Shown here piece after piece: positions 1 to 11,000 of a DNA stretch of 64,000 nucleotides (position 1 is the stretch's first letter; each line of letters begins with the position of its first letter). The notes under the pieces were generated by a model. The model did no database searches, was not told the origin of the DNA, and saw only the letters and a program-made list of their open reading frames with translations. Position numbers and translations under genes: made by a program. This DNA is from Parelaphostrongylus tenuis (Eukaryota; Nematoda; Chromadorea; Rhabditida; Metastrongylidae). The stretch covers positions 1 to 64,000 of the forward strand of contig JAHQIW010000362.1 in assembly GCA_019055375.1 (NCBI GenBank). Direction: 5' to 3'.

Positions 1-1046
1 TCGAAGCTATTACTACTGCCCCTTCCCCCCTCCCAACCCCGGGCTAGTATCATTGAAGTTGTAGATGATTATGTAGGTCGAATGTCTAAGAAAAAGTAAG
101 TAAGAGAGTGTTCGACATTTTGAGAGTCGTTGAGTCTGCAAAGCATTTGACTCCATATGTAATTTCCATATGTAAATTGAGTCCATATTTCTCCTACACA
201 GTGATATTAGGGTATCATCCTATTGTCGAGCTGATGTTTCTGTCTTTCCAAACAAGTCTGGTATTAGTTTACCGAATAAGGATGGTACGAAGGCTTGATG
301 AGTTTGTAGCACTACAAAAAACAGCGGTCAAACAAGTGCGTATTGCAGAGCGCCTTTATCATCTGCGCTACATGCATCTCAGATAACACTGAGATTTCCT
401 AATTTCCAGCTGTCTTTGCCAAGCACAGGAAATTAAAAACGTAGATTTTTTTTTCGCTACACTTCTGAGTGTAAACGTTTTTCTTTCTTATTTGGATATC
501 ATCTTTCTAGCATCAACCTCTAGCTACATTTCAACTACCGCCCACTTAATGCTCCTTCTTTGCTGTCCATTCCCTTGAACATGTACCGCATTCCGCATTG
601 AAGTGCTGCTATGCTGTTTTGGTCCACGATTTTTCTCTCGTCGTAAGGGGGAAGTAAATAATCGTGGTCATTACTGGGGCTTCAGGTGCTAGGTTTTTCT
701 GAGATACCTGTGTTTTAAAGGAGCATGTCAGTTGTTGAATTACACCACCACGAGACACAATGAGTGGCACGTCTTGGTTTATTTAAGTCAGCGGATAACG
801 ACTTCGTGAAGATTCAAGAGTTTGTTCACTCCAAATTGAATGCTCTGTGCCGAAGATTTTAGAAAGATATATGCACCCCAATAGGTAAGCTTGACATAAG
901 CGTATAGATCTAAAAGTATTGAGTAGTATGCAAAACAATTGCCATCAGCATGAAATTGAATCCGTGATTCATCTAACCGGAGGGCGTGCTACGACTACCC
1001 CCACCGATGCCACCATTCTGCTACCACTCTTTCTTTGATATATATT
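1..1046. other. No supported gene
   Basis: AT-rich sequence. The 92-codon frame at 108-386 starts at GTG, not ATG, and has no recognised motif. Nothing else is supported here. Confidence 0.4.
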
Positions 1047-1066
1047 GGTTGGTGCTGAAAGCTGCG

Positions 1067-1114
<48 letters not shown>

Positions 1115-1165
1115 AAACTTTATATATATATATATATATAAACTATCGCAGCTTCAGCACCAACC
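1047..1165. mobile_element. Palindromic mariner-like MITE with TA-repeat core
   Basis: The left arm (1047-1072, starting GGTTGGTGCTGAAAGCTGCG) and the right arm (1141-1165) are reverse complements except for one extra A. Between them are two TA tracts separated by a short AACTATAAACTT. The GGTTGGTGC termini match the mariner-type ends at 23027, 24488 and 30264. The element is non-coding and would fold as one long hairpin. Confidence 0.65.
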
Positions 1166-3030
1166 ATCAACGTGATTGCTCTGGTAAAGCACACATTGGC
1201 ATTCAACCCAGTTATGCTGACAGCTACTCGTAATGTATAATCTAAATGAACTCTGGTTGGGCGCGCCTCGTTTTGAGTATAATCGGGTTGTGACATTTCA
1301 TAGGGCTTTCGTTGTTGAATGCCGGAGAGTGTTGGAGATGGGATTGGACCCTGCGCGCGACGCGACGAGCGCCACAACCATTCGGCTCAACCTTCCGTTA
1401 CGTCATATCGCAGAATAAAACTTCCTCAAATTGTAAACATGGCCGTTTTTATCTTCTCTGTGTTCGGAAAGATTGCTTTCTTTTGGATGAATGAGAGCTC
1501 TTAGTTCTTTGTAGATTATTTCACTCTATCAGGAACATATGTCGTTCCACAATTTCACATGTTATCCATGACTTGATATTGTATACAGGTTGTCGACGAA
1601 CAAAATCGGTACCATTCACTTAGTTCTTCCATACTTTATGTTTTGCCAAAAAATGAATCGAAAGACGTATCGAAGTTATCTTTATGAAACATGAACAGAA
1701 ATTACAAATTTTATGAGGTGAAGTGCACGTTGTGGAAATAAAAGTAATATATAACACTTTTTTGGCATTTAATTCTTGTATACTAATCTTTTGCGAAAAG
1801 CCTAGTGATTCTCCAACGGTACTTTACCGTTATCTGATCGCCGTTTTGACTTACTGTAATCTTATCACTTATTTCTAAACTGGTATACTCTTGTAATCGC
1901 GAGCGACACCGGTCGACAAGACGCGACTCAGTGCGACACCTGACGACTTCACTTGATACGGCATTCCATGTGATGTGTGACTTCGCGTGATGTCATAGCC
2001 ATTCTTCTGCTATAAGCTCAGTAACATATCCATTCGATTGAACACATTCATTGTTTCAAAACATAACAACTACACTTCATACATGAACAGCTGATTAATG
2101 AAAGAACCAGCATAAGTACTGTTGGGTGGAAATTTACAGCAAGTTACAACAAAAAACAAAAGCGTACAAACACCCGTAATATCTGACATGAAATCCGTTT
2201 CATTGACTAGTGATGATGCTATCGAGTCTATCGACAGCGAGAAGTTGGATTTTCGTGACGTCAAACCACGCGTCCGCCATAAATTGTTATATGATTTCAT
2301 TTTTTTCTAGAATCCCTGGATCTTGGAATTAGACTTAAGCATTTTAACAGGAAATAGGTTGTAGTATTTATCAGAGGCGAGCGAGCTCTTCAGGATGATT
2401 GTTGGCCAGCGATGGGGTAATCAGTTCTGTTCGAATAATCAACGGTCGTGACGTTGCACAGTAAGACGTTACCATTTCAGAATCCAGCGTAACACCACTT
2501 CTTTGTCTGAAATGTCGATATTTGACTGTGTAATGAGTTTTTTAGGCCAAGAATAGAATATTAAAAACCAATTCTGTATTCAAATCTGTCAGAGTTTTCA
2601 AAGAACTCAGTTACTAATCATTTTGCATTTGATTTGTCAGAGTTTTGAGAGAAAGTCAGTGTCTAATCCCTGTGATAGAGAGCTCGAATATTGTTAACGG
2701 TTACAAATTCAGCTGTCCACCATAATTGAAATGACTTGATTTGGTAGTGCATAGTATGCGGAAACAAAAACAAGTTTTCCAAACTTGAAGTCTTGCAGCA
2801 CAGGTGGTTGACTTCGTTTTCTCAAAATTTTCACTATATCGTCTTTTCTCTTCAACTAAAGCTCTCATTACTTAAACTATTGTTAAGAATGCAAAAACGC
2901 TTGCAAAATGTTTTGTTTACGCAAATGACAGCTTCGTAATTGCCACTTGATCAATCCGCCTTCAAAGTGTTCTTCTTCCAAATGGCGAATCCTACTACTT
3001 CTGGAATTCAATTCGTTTAATCGTCTTCTT
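1166..3030. other. No supported gene; imperfect tandem duplication near 2580-2675
   Basis: Only short chance frames are seen. Two adjacent units sharing TTGTCAGAGTTTT and ending near CTAATC lie at about 2585-2620 and 2635-2672. The rest is ordinary AT-rich sequence. Confidence 0.35.
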
Positions 3031-3035
3031 CTCAA

Positions 3036-3135
3036 ACGTCGTGGAATACTCATTGAGCCCGTCTTCTTGCAATTTCGAGGATAGCCTGGCTGTGGCGTTC
3101 CAAAGAGCGTTGGTTGTCTAACTGCTGGAAAGTGT
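3036..3135. repeat. Dispersed repeat, copy A
   Basis: Contains GAGGATAGCCTGGCTGTGG and flanking sequence resembling 25205-25300 (CTCGAAGATAGCCTGGCTAT) in the same orientation over roughly 90 bases. Both copies are preceded by a similar CGTCGT(G/A)GA(A/G)TACT string. Non-coding; family unknown. Confidence 0.5.
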
Positions 3136-3249
3136 TGGGATGGGGAGGTTTAGCTAGCATAACTCGACGAGCATCACAACTACTCGGCCATGGTGCCTCC
3201 AAAAGTTTTATAATGCCGAATATAAATTTAGATTCTAACAACAATCACT

Positions 3250-6120
3250 CGTTTGGTGGTATTTTGTACTGTTCTCGAGCTTGAATAAGCTGACTAGTCG
3301 ATGAACTCGCTTTTGTTTTATGGAATCTGAATTTTAAAAGAGTAACGTCTCTCCGAGCTAACATCCTCGGCTGATGATAATGATGGAAGCATGAATTTGC
3401 TATAGTACGTCTGTACCGGCATTTCGAAGCTCAAAGCTCAGCTAGCATTCAGCAGGTTGAGGAGGAGTGTAGACGACGGACGCTCAAGTTGGAAATCCAT
3501 GACACATTTCGGTCATATTCAGAGATGGAGATTACAAGAAGTAAAAGACTATTGTCGCGGGACTTTTGAGGTCTGCTTGTTTAAAAATTGTCTCAAATCA
3601 ACATCTGTAAAGAATATTTCAGTTCCTTTTGATTAGGAGGAAAAAATGAGAAACCGATCTCATTCTCTGAAGAGGAACTCTACAAGAGAGTGTTAGTAAC
3701 CATTCGAAAGGTTAGACATGAGGCTACCACCCCACGTCGCCGGTTTCCAAAATACCCTTTTAAAACGTTGTAGCATTCAGATCTAGAGGCAGAAAAGCAT
3801 ATCAGTGTGTAGAGAAATTTTCATAGTAATCTTAGTCAATCGTTTTATCCGGAATTTCTTTCGAATCGGAGGAAAATTCTCAACTGAATAGCAAAATATC
3901 AATCTCCCGCCTCGCCCTGCCACGCCCCTGGCATGGCCATCGCCTTGTCGAATAGCCTGCAAGCAACGTTACAAAAATTGTAATACTCGATCTTAACTTC
4001 CCTGCTAAGCCGTATTTCTAGAAAATAAGTACGTCGCTAGAATCAGAATTCATTACGTTATCAGATGATTACTGATAGTCTGAAAAAGAGCTCTATTCGG
4101 CGAGGTTGAAAGCACAAATCAGAAGATCAGAGGAGATCGAAAGTGCAAAAGAGTTTCTGAAGAGTAAACACATTTTTGAGTTCCTTGAAGCTTGTGCTAC
4201 AGTTTAAGTCCTGGCACTCTGAGGAAAGAGTTTTGTCCTGCGAATTATAAGCGAGATGAGAGACAAAAACACGTGATTTATAAAACAACACTTTATTTTG
4301 AATTTTACAGCGTTTTAAAAGGAGTGTTTTAAAAAACGGGCAAGTGGAGCTATAGCTTCAAGTCTCAGCTTACGAAATACTCCTATGAAAATTTCTTCTC
4401 CAGCGAATGGGATCGATTTTTTATTTGTTCGTTCCTAATCAGAAAGAGCCAGTAGTTTATGAAGTTATTAAAAACTAGTTGACTTAGTTTAGTACAAAGC
4501 TAAAGTGAAAAATTGTTTGCGGAAAATTTACGAGAGCATAATTATTACTATCTCGTCGGGTGCATATCATTTTTCTTAGAAGCCAACATTCCTTCGTAAA
4601 ACTGAACCTACATCGCGCTTATCATCATCCTTAACATAGCCCATCTTTCATGTCAATTGCCATTTTCACTGAACAATCGTGTTTGGTGGGTGAATGTGAA
4701 TTTTTCCGTCACTTGAGAGAACTCTTTATCGTACCCTGAGCTTACTGCAAATTTATCATGGTTTCCTATTGAACGGTCGTTTAGGATCATACGACATTTC
4801 TGGCTACAGAGCTGAGGATGTGAAGTGGTGCTGTTTATATCCTTACTAATGCAACCGTAAATGACTCAATCTCAAGTTTCGAGCAATCCAAGCTTGTAAC
4901 TTAAAGATGGGAACATTGCTATCACAGCTGTGTTGTAGGATATGAAATTTTTAACTTTGTTAAGGCTTCAAAAGGCGTGTTAAGGCGTCATTTTATATGC
5001 ACGATGCCTCACTACCTTAATGATGTCTACTAGCGTTTCTTACGTATTGATCATCTTCGGATACTTTACCGTTTACCATATAAAACAAATGAACCTTATT
5101 ATACGTCCACTACGTATGAAAATGGACCAAAACTATTAGCGCACAGGAAAAACGCACTCGTCGTCGTTCACTATTCCCTATGTTACCACTTGACCACATG
5201 AGCACTGTAACGCCAGGAGCGTTGTCACCCAGTCGTCTAACTTGCCAGTATTGCCACGTCAGTATGTGATACGATTACAGATTGATGTTCTCTCAGTTAA
5301 AAATGTTTACGAACATTGAAAAAAATCTTGAATAAATCAGCGCTGTTCGAGAGGCGCGAATTTCCTTTATGCAATAATTTTTCTCCGTTTCGACGAAATT
5401 TCTGGCTTTTTTGCCGTTCTAACACAGCACAATTTGTCTACACAGTCACTTGATAATGCTTTTGTTTCGTATATCTCCGAGTACCAGATGTAATTTTTTT
5501 TGCTCCATGAAAACTTTTCATCAATAAGGCCCACTGTCAGAATTATCGCTTGAGAAGGGGCAAATATTGAAACTTGTTGAAATAATTTACAAACCATAGC
5601 CGAGAAAAATATGCTCATCGAAAGTGACACGTGACTTTTTTTGGCTGCTACAGCTCGCTGAGAACGTCTTTATCAATGCTGTCTAAGAAAAGTTCGATCC
5701 AATTGCCATTGATGAAGACCTGGGGATACCATTGTACGCAAACGGCAGAATTTCGAGGAACATCCACGCGGCAGCCAATGACATTCATGTAGAAACGAAA
5801 TCCTCGCGAATCAGTCTATTCAACACACAAATTTGAAGGTTTTTTAGATGATTGATTCGGGGAAGTAATTTGAATGCAAGTATTGGTGACATTCCCACAA
5901 CATGTGATGTTGGGTCTCTTGGAAAATTAGAGCGGTAATGACAAAATTCACCTATAAATAATTTCACGTATCCAAAGCTCATTTTTTTATTATTAGAATT
6001 TTGTTCTAATAAATGTATAACTGCATGAGCTCATAACTCTACAATCCATTAATAATTTAATGTCTCTGATTTCCATGTTACTCCAATTGGCAATAACAAA
6101 ATTTACTCTATAAATAAAAT
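3250..6120. other. No supported gene
   Basis: Short stop-limited frames on both strands. No conserved motif, tRNA-like box or long repeat was recognised. Confidence 0.4.
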
Positions 6121-6139
6121 AGTTGATGAAATAAAATCC

Positions 6140-6400
6140 ATTTAATGAACAAAATACACATTAACGGTTTAGCCTGGTCAGCACATGTCGGAATTGGTAC
6201 GGAGCTCACCAGGCCAAACTGGCAACGGCTGGTTGCTGACAAATCGATTTCTTGTATTGCAGAAAAAGTGGGTAGCAGTTTAGGAGCCTTGGTAGTGCAA
6301 CTGACTAACACGCGCCTGCAGAAAGGGCGAAATATGGGTTTGATTTCCGTCTGAGCTTCGAAGTTTCGCACATCACTTTACATTACTGGATTTCCTCGTC
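6140..6400 (+). repeat. Degenerate tRNA-like repeat
   Basis: The right part (6293-6395) keeps the order typical of the fold-back tRNA-like family in this window: ACACGCGCCTGCAG, GGGCGAAATATGGGTTTGAT, then GTTTCGCACATCACTTTACA. The B box is damaged. Confidence 0.4.
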
Positions 6401-7076
6401 TTCATGGACGACATAGAATACTGGTCGCAAAATTCCCTGCGATTTTGGAGAGATGAGATAACGTGATCCATAAATCGTTCGTTCACGGATTGCAGGAGAG
6501 TGTCAGGGTAGGGAGCCGAGCCAGTACCTTCCTTGCTGATTGTCTGCATCACTACTACTCATCCACCATCTCTACGTATATGTGAGAAAGCAAAAGTTTT
6601 TCGAACATGTCAGAGCAAACGAAGCGTTAGGATCTTGAGATCACAATGAGAACGCATGTGGTAGAGTTAACAGTAAAAATGGCAGGGAATGTCAAATCTT
6701 AAGGATACTGCAAACTCACGGCTCCAATTTGCTTCTATTACGTCCGAACATCCGTCGTACAGAAGAACCAAAACGATTTGAAAGAGTTGCAACCACCTTA
6801 AATTAGAACAATCACTAGGAATATGTACATATTTTTCCATTATTCAGTCGCTTATAAGCTAACAACGTCTGAGTGCAACTGGTTGACTGCAGGTGGTCAA
6901 CGAGAACATGCGAATACGATAGAGACGAGTACAGTATGAGCACGTTGAGAAGTTCAAACACAAAGTACGCATGTCTCCAAAGGTGGGTGACAAATTCGCA
7001 AGCACGAAATGAGTGCTCTTAATGCTTTTGGTCTCATGCTTGAAGCGAACACCATCTTTCATAGATAAAGATTCAC

Positions 7077-7133
7077 AAAATAGGTGAAAATGTAGGTGAA
7101 AATAGGTGAAAAATAAATAAATAGGTGAATATG
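7077..7133. repeat. Small minisatellite, AATAGGTGAAAAT type
   Basis: Four to five imperfect units of TAGGTGAA(A/T) with an AAATAAATAA interruption. Confidence 0.6.
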
Positions 7134-7745
7134 CAAGAACAATGATGGTAGTGAACAAAACTATTTACCTCTGTCTGAATCAACTCTCTCTGCAATTATG
7201 AAATATCAATATATTGATTTTTTTCAAATCTTCAATATGTTACGGAACTGATAAAGTGTCTTTCGCAAGCAGTTATCAATTTGTCATTACGAAATTATTG
7301 GAGTGATGAATGAGTTTTCGAAGGATTTGTAGTACATATCAGTCATACAAAACTCTGCTAGCCATTTTCTTTCTCTCTCTTCCTCGAAAAGAAATGCGTT
7401 TGCGACGAAATAAAGCGGGCGCAAAATATTCAGTTATAAATTCGATAAATTTCTCATTCAGATATAGAAATAGATTTGCAAAAAATGCGAAAAAACGTGT
7501 TAAATATGAACTCATCATTATGTTTTCTCTAAAAACTCTTATAAACGTGTAGTTTTGAGAGCTTAATCGTTTTTTTTTTAGCAATTGAATTGTGTGATTC
7601 GAAGACTTTTTCAACAATTGTGTTTTAGAGGTGCAGCAGAAAGATACCATGAAAGGCGCAGCATTTACTGAATTTGCCTTTCCAAGTTTTTTTCATTCAT
7701 TGGACCGTACGTTCTTACTTTGTGTATGTGTTTATTGCGCATGCT

Positions 7746-7748
<3 letters not shown>

Positions 7749-7796
<48 letters not shown>
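7749..7796. repeat. (AT)n microsatellite
   Basis: An uninterrupted AT dinucleotide tract of about 24 units, just downstream of the receptor stop codon. Confidence 0.9.
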
Positions 7797-7800
<4 letters not shown>

Positions 7801-7867
7801 ACGAACTGAGATACTGTAATGTACAAAAAATTATTAAGCCTCTATTGAGCAGCTCCATTTGAAAGAA

Positions 7868-8046
7868 TTAAAAATAATGATGACTAACTTCTGACAAGTT
7901 CACAAATTTATTGAGACCGGAACGTTTTTGCTTTCTTGTTAACCAAAAGAATAGCACTGGATTCCATACCACCAACGACATTGCGATGATGTGAGCAACA
8001 AGTGGCCAAAGGAAGGGCTGCGCTCGTAGAAAGTCTGGTTCAATCT
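7868..8046 (-). CDS. NPR-like receptor exon 8 (TM7, C-terminus, stop)
   Basis: Acceptor ATTGCAG|AGATTG. Encodes EPDFLRAQPFLWPLVAH, then TM7 with VVWNPVLFFWLTRKQKR (NPxxY is NPVLF) and a short tail ending HHYF. The stop TAA is at 7870-7868. No clear AATAAA was seen just downstream; a long (AT)n tract begins about 70 bases past the stop. Confidence 0.87.
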
Positions 8047-11000
8047 CTGCAATAAGTGCAAGAATTTTTTAAAGTTGAAGTTCTAACCACTTTCCAATCA
8101 TAGTAAAATTTCTTATTTCTTTTCTATACATTTCCATTGACTACGTGATCTAAAGACGATATATAAAGGAAGATGTTTGTTTAAATATTTATTCTTTGGC
8201 ATACCATCTTGATATAGTCGTTCATCAGGCAGGTATTGTAGAAAAAACTGAACACATTAGGTCATAATATATGGTCAACTCAAAGCGTCGCATTGAAATC
8301 AGTAATTATTTAGTAACCACTAACAAGTGCAATGCGACGAACTTCTTTCTCGTGATTATCGTCCTATTTTTCGATTTACAAAATGGCAGCAAAGTTCAGA
8401 AAGGCTTAGATAGACTAAAAAATGGTCCCAAAAAAGCCATGATTATAGTATCTGTGTGCAATATGGTGTACGTGCCTCACTACGTTATGAGTTTACAGGA
8501 GTATGAAAAAGCTGCGCGCATGAACACTACGAGTAAAAAATCTATAAATTTTCCTAGAACATCCTATCTAAATGAATGATTATCTAGTAGAGGCGGTAGC
8601 ACAAAGTTTAGGATCTTGAAATGCACACGTGATATCGCAATGGTAGAGTTGTTATTTATTACGGGCATGATGCTTGTTCTGTTACGCCGTCGTGCCACCA
8701 CGCCTCTCATCATTTCAGGAGATGTAAATTGGTACCAGAAAATGCTTGGTTACAATTAACTTCCGGAAATCCAAACGGAACCCTTTCAAGCGAGCGACAC
8801 AGCACTAAGAATTTATTCGCGTAGTATCCAATGATATATGCAAAGAAGACGACAATCCCCAAGCAACAGCCGAATCCGTGTGCAATAAATGAAAGCTCAT
8901 TATAAATGATGGATGCGAGGGGCAAATCAAATGCAAGAAGCGCTAGGACTCACGCATCAAATATGTGAGCGGGCCGTATGAAAACTCATATATCAATCGG
9001 TCCCGACATTTCTTCATTTTGTTGCCCTGCAAACAGCACCTGTAAATGTCATCAGGTCTATTTGTCAGTCGGCCGTGCTTGCTTAGGATCTCTTTTCTTC
9101 GCTTTTCACTGATGTGCCGGATGTTGATTGAGTGCAGTTTCTATAGGATTTCTGAGATTGGGAGAGAGAGAGAGAGGGATGGAGTGAGAGAGAGGAGAGA
9201 GAGAGAGAGAGAGAGAACGAGAGGAGAAGAAGAAATAAATAAATAAGGAGGGAAAGGTGAAGGCGCGTTCCCAGGTGTTCTTTGCAGGCATTCGTGATAC
9301 TTTTAGCTTAATTGCTTTGTGACTAGAATTCTTCAGTAGTGACTTTTTCATTAGTTGATTGACCAATTAAGTACGAGTTTTAAATAGAGAAAAACAATGG
9401 AAGCAACTGACTATAATCTTTTACTAAGTTCACTGCTGTGAGCGGAAGCCAGCAACAGATAAACGTTCCCACCATACCGATGAGGATGTAGTTTACCTAC
9501 AACAATGCTGTATAATCTGATTTGCGACAAGGGCTGTTGAGAGTCGACAAAACTTCTTTTTATATAACCGGTTTTAGCGGTAGTATAATTTAACAGATAT
9601 ACACGATGACGACGTCAGAGCGGACACGAACCCGCATTTTACCCTTTTCGGAGGCGCGCGCGTAACCAACTGCACTTCCTACCACTCCTTCTACACTACA
9701 AAAAAAAAAAAAACAGGCGGCGATAGTAAATTGGTTCAAGAACGGAAAGGGTGAAGTGCGGGTTCGAGTACCTCCTGACGTCAATGTTTTGTGCACCATT
9801 CAACATCATTGAGTGAGTATAACTGTTGAGAAACACTTCAAGTTTGTGAGCTTGGGCTAAAAATTTTATGTGTGGCTTCTGATAGAAACCGTTAATGTTA
9901 GGATAACGAAATGGTAGGATGATGTTATGAGCTAAATTGAAGGGAGAACTATTGCATTGCCAGCCTCATCGAATTATTTATACCCTCTGTTGCAATTTGA
10001 AAAGCAGCAGCATGTCTTCTGACTGTTGAGCTTTTGCATGCACTTCAGGATTTATGCCCTACAGAATAGTGATCTAAAAGTAAACCAATGCTTGCAATTG
10101 TAATGTGGGAGGAAGGTAGTTACTCTATAACCTCCCCTTGAGCATGAATATCGACAACTGACAGCAACTGGGGACAACCTTCCAATGTCCTAGACGTTAT
10201 TTCAAAACTCTAGGAGTTAAAAAATGCGTTTGATCGACCAAAAGAACCGAACCAATAAGATTACACTGGTCGACCATCTGAACATCAAATAATTAAACAC
10301 CGCGAATGTGAATTGACGACACGATGTTTTGTGGTTGTTGAAAATAAGAGGTAAAATTCCAACCTCTCGCCACTTGTGGCTTGTTATAAAATTGAACAGA
10401 TTGATAGAGCATAAAAGTAGCAATTACTTTTTCTTCCGGCTAATCGCATTCACTCGTTGCTTCTTAGACAGTGACGCTGAGAACTGCACATTTTGGATGA
10501 TCATATCCTGCGATACTTTTCGTAGAATACGGAAGTAACAGTAAGTAATGATTGACATCGGAATAACGAACTGAAACGATATGAGCTTTGAGCCATAAAT
10601 TAATGCAATCCACTCCAACTACTTTCGAATAACGGCAACAGTTGGAAAATTGTTACAATTCCAACAATCTTATTCGTTAGAAACAGAAATCCTTCTTATT
10701 TAACCGCTTCTAGCGGTAATATGATGCTATATTATACCCATTGATTTAAAGTTTTGTGCAAAACAATTGCGTTAGGCGGGACTTGAACCCGCAGTTCACC
10801 GTTCACCCAACCCTGAATCGCGTGCTTAAACCATTGCACTACAGACGTCCGTTTTGTCACCACTTTTTCTACGCTACATCGCGCCGTAGGACTGGGCGAA
10901 ATACGGGTTCAAGTCCCGCCTACGCAATTGTTTTGCTCCGAAATTCTAGTATTTTTACTGCCTCAAACGGGTTCGAACCCGCGTTTCGTCCATACTGGAG

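Noticed and set aside
108..386. 92-codon open frame
   Set aside because: Begins at GTG, no recognised motif, no splice or Kozak context.
8271..8579. 102-codon ATG frame as a real gene
   Set aside because: No motif, no conserved features and antisense to an intron; listed only at low confidence.
10424..10618. Longer version of receptor exon 6 starting at 10618
   Set aside because: TTTCAG at 10574-10571 followed by TTCGTT joins exon 5 in phase and gives the expected TM5 start; the extra upstream codons have no counterpart in the receptor family.
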